Positions 8,645 to 18,012 are shown, counted from the first letter of the stretch. The stretch is DNA of 64,000 bases from Pseudomonas sputi (GCF_021603585.1 NZ_BQHI01000004.1:310001-374000); one strand, 5' to 3'. Program-made: numbers and translations. The notes: generated by a model from the letters alone, not told the origin.

Positions 8645-9296
8645 TTTGTTCTTTATCGCGAATGGTCTCTGGCCGCTGCTCAAAGGGTTAGTCGTAACCC
8701 TGGAACTCACCGTAGCGGCGAATATCATTGGATTGACTCTGGGTTTCATCATTGCACTATTGGTTATGAGCCCAAATCCGATACTCCGTTGGCCTTTTAC
8801 CTTGTTTATCGAGTTTTTCCGCTGTACCCCTGCGCTTGTCCAGATCGTATGGTTTTTCTACTGCATACCAATCATCTTCGACGTTTACATCGACGCAATG
8901 ACGATGGGTATTTTGGCGATTGGACTCAACCTTGCTGCATTCAACGCGGAAGCGTACAGGGCTGCCATCCAGGGAGTTCAAAGCAATCAATACGATGCAA
9001 CTGTTGCTCTGGGACTTTCCCCGTTTCAACGAACTGTGTATGTGGTACTCCCACAAGCATTTCGTTCGGCGCTACCCGTTTTGGTTGCAAACGGCATTGG
9101 TGCATTCCAACAAACTGCCCTGGTTGCGATAGTCGCATTGCAAGATCTCATGTATATGGGAAAAATACTGGCCACCGACACTTATCGACCTATCGAGGTG
9201 TTTACCATTATTGCTCTTATATATTTTGCGATATCGTTCCCTATATCACAGCTCGTAGAATACATAGAGCGACGCCGTAAAGCGGAAAATTCATGA
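8628..9296 (+). CDS. Amino-acid ABC transporter permease (first)
   Basis: A 222-residue inner-membrane protein of the HisMQ type with about five membrane helices. The EAA loop that docks on the ATPase is seen as EAYRAAIQGVQSNQYDATVALGLSPFQRTVYVVLPQA. The start is a GTG at 8628 with GTAGGAG just upstream, inside the end of the ATPase gene. It forms a heterodimer with the next gene product (inference from the gene pair). Confidence 0.93.
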   Translation: MNYQFDLFFIANGLWPLLKGLVVTLELTVAANIIGLTLGFIIALLVMSPNPILRWPFTLFIEFFRCTPALVQIVWFFYCIPIIFDVYIDAMTMGILAIGLNLAAFNAEAYRAAIQGVQSNQYDATVALGLSPFQRTVYVVLPQAFRSALPVLVANGIGAFQQTALVAIVALQDLMYMGKILATDTYRPIEVFTIIALIYFAISFPISQLVEYIERRRKAENS

Positions 9297-9306
9297 GGAT
9301 GCGGCC

Positions 9307-9972
9307 ATGGAACTAGATTTTTCAGTAATCTTCGATTACAAGGCTGCGTTGCTTTTTGGCCTTTTGTTAACTCTAAAGCTCACGGCGATATGCGTTGTGT
9401 TGGGGTGCGCTTTAGGTTTTTTGGTTGCGATTGCAAGGAGCTCAAAGAATAAGATTATCTATGGGATCAGCACTGTCTATGTAGCTCTGTTTCGCGGTAC
9501 TCCAGTGCTCATTCAATTATTTTGGATATTTTTCTGCTTGCCTCTGGTCTTAGGTATGGAGCTATCGAATCTGACTTGCGGAATAATCGCGCTTACGTTG
9601 TATATGGCGGCGATTACGAGTGAGACGTTCCGCGCATCGTTCAGTTTTGTTAGTAAAGAACAACATGATGCGGGGGTTGCGCTAGGGCTTACTTATCGTG
9701 TTCATACTTTGTACGTTCTTCTACCACAAGCGCTTCTCAGGGCTGCTCCCACGCTTCTGTCCAACTGTACCAGCTTGTTTAAGGAGAGCGCTCTCGTCTC
9801 CGCCGTGGGCATGGCTGACTTGATGTTCGTTAGTCAAAATATTTCTAACCGAACAGGTCATCCAGTGGAGCTATTGACCGCTGCCGCAGTAATTTATTTT
9901 GTAATTGCATTTCCTATTACTCGCGCCGTCACAGCATTGGAACGGAAAATTTTGCATACCATGGCTATTTAG
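9307..9972 (+). CDS. Amino-acid ABC transporter permease (second)
   Basis: 221 residues, HisMQ type, related to but clearly different from the preceding permease. The EAA loop is ETFRASFSFVSKEQHDAGVALGLTYRVHTLYVLLPQA. It starts 10 bases after the first permease and completes a binding protein/ATPase/two-permease importer. Codon use is AT-richer than in the flanking backbone genes. Confidence 0.93.
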   Translation: MELDFSVIFDYKAALLFGLLLTLKLTAICVVLGCALGFLVAIARSSKNKIIYGISTVYVALFRGTPVLIQLFWIFFCLPLVLGMELSNLTCGIIALTLYMAAITSETFRASFSFVSKEQHDAGVALGLTYRVHTLYVLLPQALLRAAPTLLSNCTSLFKESALVSAVGMADLMFVSQNISNRTGHPVELLTAAAVIYFVIAFPITRAVTALERKILHTMAI

Positions 9973-10042
9973 TTAAGCAAAAAAGCAACCCTTTGTAGCG
10001 ATTGAAAACAGTTAATAAATTAAGCGCTCGTAGCGAAGTAGG

Positions 10043-11353
10043 ATGACTATGTTTAATGGCGATAGACCTTTCATTAGCGGACAAGAATCTGAAATCACCC
10101 ATTCAATGTGGACTGCGACCGGTGGGGAAAGGCCAAAAAGTGTGATCCTGGCGCAGCGAGAGTCCTGCGATGTCTTGATCATTGGCGGTGGATTCAATGG
10201 TGTGACCGCTGGGCTTCACTGCGCTGAGCGCGGGGCCAAAACTATATTGGTTGAAGCACAGGAAATTGGCTCGGGTGCGAGCGGTCGTAACGCTGGGCAA
10301 GTGAATCCTGGGCAGTTTCTCTCACCTGAACAAATCCTCCGCGCGTTAGGCCCCGATTATGGCGAGCTTTTCTTGAAGGAGTTGGGCAGCGCCCCTGACG
10401 TTGTCCGTCAACTGATACGCGATTACGGAATTGACTGTGCCGCTGACGAAAGGCCCATCATCCGCTGTTCAACGTCACCTCAAAAAACAAGAGAGCTCGA
10501 AACTCAGGCTTCGGATTGGCAAGCCTTGGGCGCGAATGTACAGATGGTCTATGGCTCTGAACTCGAAGAGATGAATGGTTCGACCCGGTATAAAGCTGCG
10601 CTGATCGATCATCGTGGATTTACCCTTCAGCCGCTTGCCTACGTACGCGGGTTAGCGCGAGCTGCAGTCGCCAGAGGTCTTAGAATTTCCACCGGATCTA
10701 AAGTGACATCCCTGGAACCTTCAGGTAGCGGATGGGTAGCGACTACCGCCAATACGACAATAAAAGCCGACAAGGTTATTCTTTCAACCAACGCATACAG
10801 TAATGATCTGGTACCAGGTTTCAAAGAGGAAATAATGCCTCTTGGTGCTTTTGGTATCGCTACTGCAGATCCACTACCTCCTGAGTGGAGAGAGCGCATT
10901 TTGCCTCACTACATCGCCATGTGGGACACACATAAGATACCGCTTTGGTTCAGATATGACCCGGTAGGGCGTCTTCATGTTGGATCTATAGGATTTCTTC
11001 CCATTCATTCAGAAGGGGATAACTGGGTAAATCGCGCAATGAAGTTTGTCTACCCATTCGCGCCTACATTCAAATGGGGCTATCGGTGGTCAGGCACGCT
11101 TGGCCAAACGGTCGACAGATTGCCGCATCTCGTTGAACCGCGCCCGGGCATCTTTGCAACCATCGGATGTAATGGGCGAGGCATTGCGCCAAATGCCTAT
11201 TTCGGAAAAATGCTGGCTAAAATCGCACTCGGCGATGATGTAATCACTCCGTTGCCATTAAGAACGTCTTCGAAATATCCAATGCGTGAGATCGCATTAG
11301 AAGCGTATGACGCTGGAATTCGTTTCTATCGCAATACGTTACTTTTTACGTAA
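10043..11353 (+). CDS. FAD-dependent amine/amino-acid oxidase (DadA/PuuB-like)
   Basis: A 436-residue flavoprotein of the D-amino-acid oxidase superfamily. The dinucleotide fold is at residues 45-70 (VLIIGGGFNGVTAGLHCAE), followed by the GASGRNAGQVNPGQF segment typical of gamma-glutamylputrescine oxidase and related enzymes, and a C-terminal IGCNGRGIAPNAYFGKMLA FAD-contacting motif. Such enzymes convert an amine or amino acid to an imine with release of electrons. It follows the ABC importer by 70 bases and probably acts on the imported compound. Start: ATG 10043, with an alternative ATG two codons on. Confidence 0.88.
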   Translation: MTMFNGDRPFISGQESEITHSMWTATGGERPKSVILAQRESCDVLIIGGGFNGVTAGLHCAERGAKTILVEAQEIGSGASGRNAGQVNPGQFLSPEQILRALGPDYGELFLKELGSAPDVVRQLIRDYGIDCAADERPIIRCSTSPQKTRELETQASDWQALGANVQMVYGSELEEMNGSTRYKAALIDHRGFTLQPLAYVRGLARAAVARGLRISTGSKVTSLEPSGSGWVATTANTTIKADKVILSTNAYSNDLVPGFKEEIMPLGAFGIATADPLPPEWRERILPHYIAMWDTHKIPLWFRYDPVGRLHVGSIGFLPIHSEGDNWVNRAMKFVYPFAPTFKWGYRWSGTLGQTVDRLPHLVEPRPGIFATIGCNGRGIAPNAYFGKMLAKIALGDDVITPLPLRTSSKYPMREIALEAYDAGIRFYRNTLLFT

Positions 11354-11631
11354 TTAAGACGAAAAAAACTTGTGAGCTCTGCAATGTTGTTGGAGATCTT
11401 TGTTCACGCATTAGCGAATGTTTGGAAAATATTTCCAAAAGTTTAGATTTTTTTAGAAGTCTATTCGATTTTGCTTGGCTTTAGCGGTGAAGATTGGAAA
11501 CTGCTTTTAGTGAAGGAAGAATACACTGACTTTATCAAGCCGGATTAGCGAAAGAGCGATATGAGTGGCCTTTAGGGCTGTTTGCGACGAGATGACCTAT
11601 ATTTCGGATCTATGTAGATAGGTGAAGAAAA

Positions 11632-13134
11632 ATGAGTGTGAAATCAACAGAATGTAGTGCTCTTGATGAATTGGCGTCCAGGGTACAGGCCGATCTCCAC
11701 GTTCTACGTTTTCCCCATGATCCTTGGGTGCTGCCCAAGACGCACCCTAGCGGCAAGCATGTCTATGACGTTGCTATCATCGGGGGAGGCCAAGGCGGGC
11801 TGGCAATCGCTGCGGGGCTTTTGCGCGAGCGGGTTGATAACATCGTTGTTTTTGATCGGCAACCCAAGGGGATGGAAGGCCCTTGGAATAATACGGCGCG
11901 GATGCGCACTTTGCGTACCGTAAAGCATCTGCCGGGGATTGATGCGACATTAACCAGTCTTGCACCTCAAGCATGGTACACAGCCAAATACGGCGAAGAG
12001 GCTTGGGAAGAGCTGATCAAGATTCCGAAAGGCGACTGGCAAGAGTATCTAACATGGTGTCGCGATACGTTGAAGATCCCAGTCGAGAATCTTACCGGTG
12101 TCTCCAACGTCATTCCAGAAGACAAACTGTTTCGACTAGAGCTGAACAGATTCGACGGTCGAGGAGAAATATCGGCTCACGACGTTGTTTATGCTCGCAG
12201 AGTGGTTGTTGCGACGGGCGTTGATGGCAGTGGGGCGTGGCATGTGCCCAAGTTCATCTCATCGGCATTGCCCAAAGATCGATATGCTTCTTCAGGAGAA
12301 CATATTGATTTTGCCAAGCTTGTGGGTAAGAAGATAGCTGTTCTCGGTGCAGGCGCATCTGCATTCGATAACGCTTCGACCGCGCTTGAGGCGGGAGCGT
12401 TAGAAGCGATTGTTTGTATTCGTCGCAAGGATATCCAGCGTATTAATCCTCAGATCTGGATGGCAAAAGCAGGGTTTCTTAATCATTACGCTGATATGGA
12501 TAATTCCCTGAAGTGGAAATACATGCGGCATATGTTCAGGTACAACATTCCAGCTCCGCAGGACGCCTACAATCGATTGTCGGGTTTAGAAGGTGCGAGC
12601 GTTCGTACCAATGCTGCCTGGGAAGGGGTGAAACTCGTCATTGATGACGGAAAAGAACAAGTTGAGGTCACCCTTGCGTCTGGAGACAAGCTCAAGGTCG
12701 ACTACTTGATAGTTGCTGTTGGGTTTGTGAACGATTTTTCACTACGCCCAGAGCTTACAAGTATTTCCGATGATATAGCGCTATGGCGAGACAAATATAG
12801 TCCTGCCCATGGGGAGGATGATGCTCAAATATCCAGCCATCCTTACCTAGGTGAGAATTTTGAGTTTGTCGAAAAAAATCCTGGGGAAGCTCCCTATATT
12901 AAGAATATATTCAACTTTACCTACAGCGCCCTTGTAAGTATGGGGCTTTCCGGTTCGGCTATCAGCGGGTTCAGATACTCGGTTCCTCGTGCGGTACGTG
13001 GTATCACCAAATCGCTTTATCTTGAGGATGCTGAAGAAATCTATAATAAATTCACCGACTATGCAGAACATGAGATGGTAGGAGTTGTTCCGTTTAGTAA
13101 TTCATCTCAAGCAAGAAAAATTTTAGCTGATTGA
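11632..13134 (+). CDS. NAD(P)/FAD-dependent monooxygenase-like flavoprotein
   Basis: 500 residues with two Rossmann motifs: an FAD site at about residues 46-70 (DVAIIGGGQGGLAIAAGLL) and an NAD(P) site near 228-245 (KKIAVLGAGASAFDNASTAL). An FMO-like GPWNNTARMRTLRT segment and a late VAVGF motif are also present. It resembles flavin-containing and N-hydroxylating monooxygenases, but I see no exact Baeyer-Villiger fingerprint. It lies between the flavin oxidase and ridA, all in one direction, and is taken as part of the same catabolic cluster. The substrate is unknown. Confidence 0.82.
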   Translation: MSVKSTECSALDELASRVQADLHVLRFPHDPWVLPKTHPSGKHVYDVAIIGGGQGGLAIAAGLLRERVDNIVVFDRQPKGMEGPWNNTARMRTLRTVKHLPGIDATLTSLAPQAWYTAKYGEEAWEELIKIPKGDWQEYLTWCRDTLKIPVENLTGVSNVIPEDKLFRLELNRFDGRGEISAHDVVYARRVVVATGVDGSGAWHVPKFISSALPKDRYASSGEHIDFAKLVGKKIAVLGAGASAFDNASTALEAGALEAIVCIRRKDIQRINPQIWMAKAGFLNHYADMDNSLKWKYMRHMFRYNIPAPQDAYNRLSGLEGASVRTNAAWEGVKLVIDDGKEQVEVTLASGDKLKVDYLIVAVGFVNDFSLRPELTSISDDIALWRDKYSPAHGEDDAQISSHPYLGENFEFVEKNPGEAPYIKNIFNFTYSALVSMGLSGSAISGFRYSVPRAVRGITKSLYLEDAEEIYNKFTDYAEHEMVGVVPFSNSSQARKILAD

Positions 13135-13159
13135 ATTGTTTATAGTTGCTTGGCCTATG

Positions 13160-13184
13160 AAAGGTATCGTTAATCGATACCTTT
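13160..13184. terminator. Stem-loop between the flavoprotein gene and ridA
   Basis: AAAGGTATCG (13160-13169) and CGATACCTTT (13175-13184) form a perfect 10-base-pair stem with a 5-base loop TTAAT, 25 bases after the stop at 13134. There is no T-run after it, so it may be a weak terminator, an RNA-processing stem, or an operator for the downstream ridA-lyase pair. Confidence 0.5.
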
Positions 13185-13240
13185 GCTGAAATAAAATTAT
13201 AAATTTTTAAGATCCATTGATAATGGGTAAGGATCCTTTT

Positions 13241-13618
13241 ATGCGAAATATTTCAACTTTGTTAGCCCCTACTGCCGTTGGCCCTTATTCCCAAGCAGTC
13301 TGCCATGGCGAATATCTATTTGTTTCGGGGCAGCTAGGCATTGACCCAGCCAAAGGAGAGCTGGTGGCGGACGATGCCTTCCTTCAAATGAAACAGTGCC
13401 TTAGCAATATCTCAGCGATTGCTGAAGCAGCGGGCACCGATATTTCAAAGACTATCAAAACAACAATAATGGTAACGGATTTAAGTGATTTTTCGAAGTT
13501 GAATGATGTATATGCTACCTATTTCTCTTCTCCGTTCCCTGCTCGCGCCACATTCGAGGTTTCCGCACTACCAAAAGGAGCCCTCGTTGCAGTAGATGCC
13601 ATTGTCGCGCTGGACTGA
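13241..13618 (+). CDS. RidA/YjgF family enamine/imine deaminase
   Basis: 125 residues with the family hallmarks: GPYSQAV near the N-terminus, the [12 protein letters not shown] segment, and the [24 protein letters not shown] block carrying the conserved substrate-binding arginine. RidA proteins hydrolyse reactive imines and enamines to ketones plus ammonia. Beside a flavin amine oxidase and a PLP enzyme, both imine producers, this is a logical partner. I chose the ATG at 13241 (AAGGAT upstream) over the earlier in-frame TTG and ATG. Confidence 0.93.
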   Translation: MRNISTLLAPTAVGPYSQAVCHGEYLFVSGQLGIDPAKGELVADDAFLQMKQCLSNISAIAEAAGTDISKTIKTTIMVTDLSDFSKLNDVYATYFSSPFPARATFEVSALPKGALVAVDAIVALD

Positions 13619-13650
13619 ATGTTGAATCAGTAGCCAAATACAGGATATTT

Positions 13651-14772
13651 ATGAATCTTAATCTCGGTAATCAGGATAAAGAATGGACTCGCTGGGCTAT
13701 CGGCGTGTTGCAGGGGGATGCCAATCGCTCTGCCGATACACATCTGATCCCTTTAGATTTTAACGGGCTGCCTGGGATATCGATTTATCTGAAGGATGAG
13801 TCTACTCACCCTACAGGCAGTCTGAAGCACCGCTTGGCACGATCGCTTTTCCTGTATGGCATCTGCAATGGTTGGATAAAGAAAGGTACTTTGTTAGTCG
13901 AGGCATCTTCTGGCTCAACAGCTGTCAGTGAGGCGTATTTCGCTAAGCTCCTAAATCTGCCCTTTACTGCAGTAATGCAGCGTTCCACCAGTTGCCAGAA
14001 AGTCGATGCAATCAATCGGTTAGGGGGAACATGTCACTTTGTTGACAATCCTGGGGCTATCTATACGGTGGCCGAGCAACTTGCTCGTGAAACGGGTGGT
14101 CATTATTTAGATCAGTTTACAAATGCAGAACGCGCTACTGACTGGCGTGGTAACAATAACATCGCCGAAAGTATATTTTCACAAATGGCGATGGAGCGAG
14201 ATCCTGAACCAGCTTGGGTCGTTATGAGTGCCGGCACTGGAGGAACGTCAGCTACAATCGGAAGGTATATCAAGTATAAGCATCTGAGCACTCGACTTTG
14301 TGTAGTTGACGTTGAACATTCTGCTTTCTACGAATCCTACGATACTGGGGATAAGGCGAGCACTTGTGCCACTCCCTCTCGGATCGAAGGTATAGGTCGG
14401 CCTAGGGTGGAGCCTTCGTTCATCCCTGATGTCATCGATCACATGATAAAGATTCCAGATGCAGCTTCACTTGCTGCCATGCACGTTCTTTCAGAGCGGC
14501 TATCGCGTCGTGTTGGTGGTTCTACGGGAACGAATTTCTTTGGTGTTTGTTGTATCGCGCAGCAAATGCGCTCACAGAAGCAGACAGGGTCGATAGTATC
14601 GGTAATTTGCGACTCGGGAGATCGTTATGCCTCTACGTATTACGACGCTGACTGGCTTAAAGAAGCCAAAATTGACATAAGGCCTTATGAGAAATATTTG
14701 AATTTATTTCTTGATGGAGAGGCTTCAGATGTGTCACTGATCAACCTCTGTGAAAATGCGCAAGGCCGGTAG
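13651..14772 (+). CDS. PLP-dependent cysteine synthase/cysteine desulfhydrase-family enzyme
   Basis: A 373-residue fold-type II PLP enzyme. The PLP lysine is K59 in the motif [16 protein letters not shown], the asparagine/serine loop is [18 protein letters not shown], and a glycine-rich phosphate loop appears as [15 protein letters not shown]. The [19 protein letters not shown] stretch resembles the Cds1-type L-cysteine desulfhydrases rather than the biosynthetic CysK/CysM. Likely reaction: beta-elimination from cysteine or a substituted cysteine. It is 32 bases after ridA and ends the cluster before a bidirectional terminator. Confidence 0.85.
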   Translation: MNLNLGNQDKEWTRWAIGVLQGDANRSADTHLIPLDFNGLPGISIYLKDESTHPTGSLKHRLARSLFLYGICNGWIKKGTLLVEASSGSTAVSEAYFAKLLNLPFTAVMQRSTSCQKVDAINRLGGTCHFVDNPGAIYTVAEQLARETGGHYLDQFTNAERATDWRGNNNIAESIFSQMAMERDPEPAWVVMSAGTGGTSATIGRYIKYKHLSTRLCVVDVEHSAFYESYDTGDKASTCATPSRIEGIGRPRVEPSFIPDVIDHMIKIPDAASLAAMHVLSERLSRRVGGSTGTNFFGVCCIAQQMRSQKQTGSIVSVICDSGDRYASTYYDADWLKEAKIDIRPYEKYLNLFLDGEASDVSLINLCENAQGR

Positions 14773-14836
14773 TCAGTCTTGACTCATAATTGGTTATTAA
14801 TAAACTCATGGCTCTTATGCAAGCTTTAAATAAATC

Positions 14837-14865
14837 GGCACTTGGCTCTTAAAAAACCAGGTGCC
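14837..14865. terminator. Bidirectional intrinsic terminator
   Basis: GGCACTTGG (14837-14845) pairs with CCAGGTGCC (14857-14865), with one G-U pair and an A-rich loop, followed by TTTCGGTT on the plus strand. On the minus strand the loop supplies a T6 tract and the stem is followed by GATTTATTT. It lies between the convergent PLP-enzyme and EthD genes. Confidence 0.65.
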
Positions 14866-14896
14866 TTTCGGTTCGCGCCAATCAGTTTCTGGGGGA

Positions 14897-15211
14897 TCAG
14901 CCTACTAGCACTTCGCTGATCTGAATGATGGGCTTGAGATTGGTGTAATTGGCGATATCGGCCCCGATGGTTTTGGCATGCGGCCCGAATGCTGCGGTGA
15001 ACGCGTCGAGTGATTCGAAGAAGAGATGGCCTATCGCAAGGTAGGTCGGATCGCTTCCCGGCACTGGGCCTTGAAGGCCTTTTTCAATAGTGAAGTGACT
15101 GCAGGCCCCGGCCATCTTCTGCTGAATCATCATCATATGCTGCTCACGATAGTAATCGAAGTCGAAGGTTGCGCTAGCTTCATTCGGGTACAGTATGCTT
15201 ACGTCAATCAT
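14897..15211 (-). CDS. EthD-family small protein
   Basis: 104 residues of the ferredoxin-like alpha/beta-barrel EthD family, beginning IDVSILYPNEASATFDFDYY and carrying the family-typical YREQHM segment. EthD-type proteins occur in oxidative degradation clusters and often act on or protect intermediates, but the role is seldom proven. It lies 25 bases downstream of the TauD/TfdA dioxygenase gene on the same strand and is probably cotranscribed with it. Confidence 0.8.
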   Translation of the reverse strand: MIDVSILYPNEASATFDFDYYREQHMMMIQQKMAGACSHFTIEKGLQGPVPGSDPTYLAIGHLFFESLDAFTAAFGPHAKTIGADIANYTNLKPIIQISEVLVG

Positions 15212-15236
15212 TGGGTGTATTTCCCTGGTTTATTGA

Positions 15237-16115
15237 TTAAACGGCGGCAACACCAACAGGGCGTTCGCCTGAGATGGTTGTTCGATGCATGAGGCGTAAG
15301 TGGCCGTCGTAGCCACCCTCTGCATTGTGAAGCGTGCAGCGGTTGTCCCACAGAGTAAGCATGTTCGGCGCCCATCGGTGACGGTAGACATATGTCTCCT
15401 GCACCATGTGCTGATACAAGTAATTCAGCAGTGCCGTTGATTCTCCATGAGTCAAACCCTGAATACCCTGCGTGTAGACAGGGCTCACGTAGAGGGATTT
15501 GCGCCCCGTTACGGGATGTACACGTACCAGCGGGTGCGGCCAGGTTTTGTCAGCGTCCTCGCTGACCACTATCTTCATTGAGCGCGCTTCAGCCTCTTTT
15601 GCAAACAGGCCATTTTTGCCATAGGGCATGCTTGCAGAATGTATCGCGACAAGATGATTCATGAGTCCCTTCATCGTCTCAGATAGGTCATCGTAGGCAC
15701 GATAACCGTCGGCAAAAAGCGTATCGCCACCTACGGGCGGAGTGATCTTGGAATGAAGGATTGTTCCCGCCGGCGGCTGTTCCTGAAAGCTCCAGTCTGA
15801 GTGCCACTGGGCACCAAAGTTAACTGCCTTTTCATCAGCCTCGCGTCTGAGTTCGAGAATGTGCGGATGCGCCTCCATCGGAACGATATATGGATCTACT
15901 CCAAACTCACCAAACTGCAGCGTGAACGCCTCCAGTTGTGCGTGGGAGAGCGGCTGATCCGGGAAGTAAATTACCGAATGCCTAGCCCACGCGTCTTTCA
16001 CCTCTCCTAGTACAGCTGCCGTGAGTGGCTTATCAATCGAGATACCAGTAATCCTGGCTCCAAAACCGTGAGCCTCGGGTTCCACCTGAATATGCCTAAA
16101 GTTGCTGTCCATCAT
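15237..16115 (-). CDS. TauD/TfdA-family 2-oxoglutarate-dependent dioxygenase
   Basis: A 292-residue Fe(II)/2-oxoglutarate dioxygenase. The iron triad is visible as H105-x-D107 (WHSDWSF) and H263 (RCTLHNAEGGY), and the 2-oxoglutarate-binding arginine as R274 or R278 (LRLMHRTTI). The family hydroxylates sulfonates, phenoxy acids and related substrates, usually cleaving them. I place the start at the ATG at 16115, which has GAGAAGGG six bases upstream; the frame has an earlier ATG at 16133. It forms a two-gene unit with the EthD gene, divergent from the flavoprotein gene at 16414. Confidence 0.9.
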   Translation of the reverse strand: MMDSNFRHIQVEPEAHGFGARITGISIDKPLTAAVLGEVKDAWARHSVIYFPDQPLSHAQLEAFTLQFGEFGVDPYIVPMEAHPHILELRREADEKAVNFGAQWHSDWSFQEQPPAGTILHSKITPPVGGDTLFADGYRAYDDLSETMKGLMNHLVAIHSASMPYGKNGLFAKEAEARSMKIVVSEDADKTWPHPLVRVHPVTGRKSLYVSPVYTQGIQGLTHGESTALLNYLYQHMVQETYVYRHRWAPNMLTLWDNRCTLHNAEGGYDGHLRLMHRTTISGERPVGVAAV

Positions 16116-16252
16116 CGCAGGCCCTTCTCTCATTTTTATAAATAATTACAGGATGACCGTGAAGGGATTCTGCGATGCCAGCCCTCTGCTGTCGTTGCTA
16201 CCGTGCGACAGAGAATTGATTTGGGATGCCAATACCTTTGGCGATTGTTGTT

Positions 16253-16267
16253 CCCCCCCCCTTTTTT
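16253..16267. repeat. Homopolymer tract C9-T6 in a divergent promoter region
   Basis: Nine C residues (16253-16261) followed by six T residues (16262-16267) lie between the divergent dioxygenase and flavoprotein genes. Such tracts slip readily and can alter promoter spacing; they are also prone to sequencing error. Confidence 0.85.
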
Positions 16268-16413
16268 AAATGTCGCGTCGAAACAAATCTTTGGCGTGTG
16301 GTGCCATTCACGCCGATTCACCACGTACCCACACTCAGCCAGGTTGCGTAGCGACTGCGCAGCAATGATCTATAAAAATCCCGGAAAGGGCAGGGAAGGG
16401 AAGGGGACGAACG

Positions 16414-18012
16414 ATGAGCGATTACGATCTGAGTTTTAAGCGTGCGTTGGCCCGTGGTGAGTTAGACGGCGGGTTCGACACGATCGTTATAGGTTCTGGC
16501 GCAGGTGGCCTAAGCACAGCCGCATTGTTGGCGCTCGAAGGACAGCGCGTTTTGGTGCTCGAACGTCACGCGGTGTTGGGCGGTTGTTTGCAATCCTTCA
16601 AACGCCAAGGCTTTGAGTGGGACGTAGGTCTGCACTATATGGGTGAGGTACACCGCAAAACGAGTGGCCTCTATCGCCTTTTCGACAAAGTCTCAGGTGG
16701 TCAACTTGAATGGGCGCCCATGCCCGAAAACTACAATCGCATTATCGTAGGTGCCAATAGCTACGATCATATGGCCGGTGCAGAAGCCTACAAAGATCAA
16801 CTCAAGGACTACTTTCCGAAGGACGCGCGCGCGATCGATCGTTATGTAGAGCTAGTGGGTGAGGCAAGCCGGGCTGCGAAAACCTTCTTTGGAGAGCGGG
16901 CGTTGCCACGTTCAGCGTCTGATGCGGCGTTCCCCAAGGCCCAGGCCGCATTCATGCCGTTTGCGCAGCGGACGGTACGGGAGGTTTTGGACGAATTGAC
17001 GGACAACGCTGACCTCAAGGCGGTCTGGTGCGGGAATTACGGGGACTACTGCAATTCTCCCGATGAGGCCTCTTTTGCGATCCATGCCATGGTCTTCAGC
17101 CATTACATCGATGGTGCTAGCTATCCCGTTGGCGGTTCGCAACGCATCGCGACAGCAATGGCCGACACTGTTCGTACTGCAGGAGGAGCTTGCCTGGTGG
17201 CGGCAGAAGTTGTGAGCATCGAAATGCGTGATGGTTGCGTGGTAGGTGTTAAAACCGCTGACGGAAGCCAAATTCTCGCGGACAGAGTCGTCAGTGCGAT
17301 TGGTATTTCTCAGACCGTACCGCTGCTGGCTCATGCAAATCCAGAACTGGCGCAGCCATTGGGTGAGGTGACTAAGAGCATTGGTACAACTCAATGTTTT
17401 GCTGTGCTTAACCTTGGCATCGACATCGCAAACGCAGATCTGAACATTCATCCGGCCAATCTTTGGGTGCACCCAAGCAACGATCTACCAGCGAATCTCG
17501 CTCGGTACAAAGCTGATCCAGAGGGACAGCCCATGCCCCTGCATTTCATTGCCCATCCATCACTGCGGGATCCGAGTTGGGCCGAGCGCCACCCTAGGCA
17601 GAGCACGATGGATATTTGCGGCTTAACTGATTGGTCGGTGTTCGAGCGTTTCACTGGCACGAAGTGGATGCGCAGAGGGGCAGAGTACGAGGACATGACG
17701 GCAAGCCTTAAAGAAGACCTTTTGGCGGTGGCCTTAAAACATTATCCTCAAATCGGCGGTCGCATTGCTCATGCCGAGTTAGCTACCCCTCTAACTTTCA
17801 ATCACTTTCTAAACCGTAGTCATGGGAATTTCATGGGGTATGAGCAGACGCCGCTTCGTTTTGCACAGCGCTGGATGCGCGCGCACGGCCCTGTTCAAGG
17901 TCTGTTCTTCAGCGGACAAGACGTGACCGCTGCAGGGGTCAGCGGCGCGATGGTCAGTGGGCTAGTCGCAGCAAGTGCCGTTCTTGAACGTGATCTTTTC
18001 CGAGAGCTTTAG
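16414..18012 (+). CDS. FAD-dependent oxidoreductase, phytoene desaturase/retinol saturase-like
   Basis: 532 residues. The FAD-binding fold is at residues 21-60: FDTIVIGSGAGGLSTAALLA, then VLVLERHAVLGGCLQSFKR, a pattern shared by CrtI-type desaturases and all-trans-retinol 13,14-reductase. The C-terminal GLFFSGQDVTAAGVSGAMVSG segment completes the FAD site. It is expected to desaturate or saturate a hydrophobic, possibly isoprenoid, substrate. A purine-rich leader (16391-16406) precedes the ATG. Its 3' end overlaps the converging AraC gene by four bases. Confidence 0.88.
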   Translation: MSDYDLSFKRALARGELDGGFDTIVIGSGAGGLSTAALLALEGQRVLVLERHAVLGGCLQSFKRQGFEWDVGLHYMGEVHRKTSGLYRLFDKVSGGQLEWAPMPENYNRIIVGANSYDHMAGAEAYKDQLKDYFPKDARAIDRYVELVGEASRAAKTFFGERALPRSASDAAFPKAQAAFMPFAQRTVREVLDELTDNADLKAVWCGNYGDYCNSPDEASFAIHAMVFSHYIDGASYPVGGSQRIATAMADTVRTAGGACLVAAEVVSIEMRDGCVVGVKTADGSQILADRVVSAIGISQTVPLLAHANPELAQPLGEVTKSIGTTQCFAVLNLGIDIANADLNIHPANLWVHPSNDLPANLARYKADPEGQPMPLHFIAHPSLRDPSWAERHPRQSTMDICGLTDWSVFERFTGTKWMRRGAEYEDMTASLKEDLLAVALKHYPQIGGRIAHAELATPLTFNHFLNRSHGNFMGYEQTPLRFAQRWMRAHGPVQGLFFSGQDVTAAGVSGAMVSGLVAASAVLERDLFREL

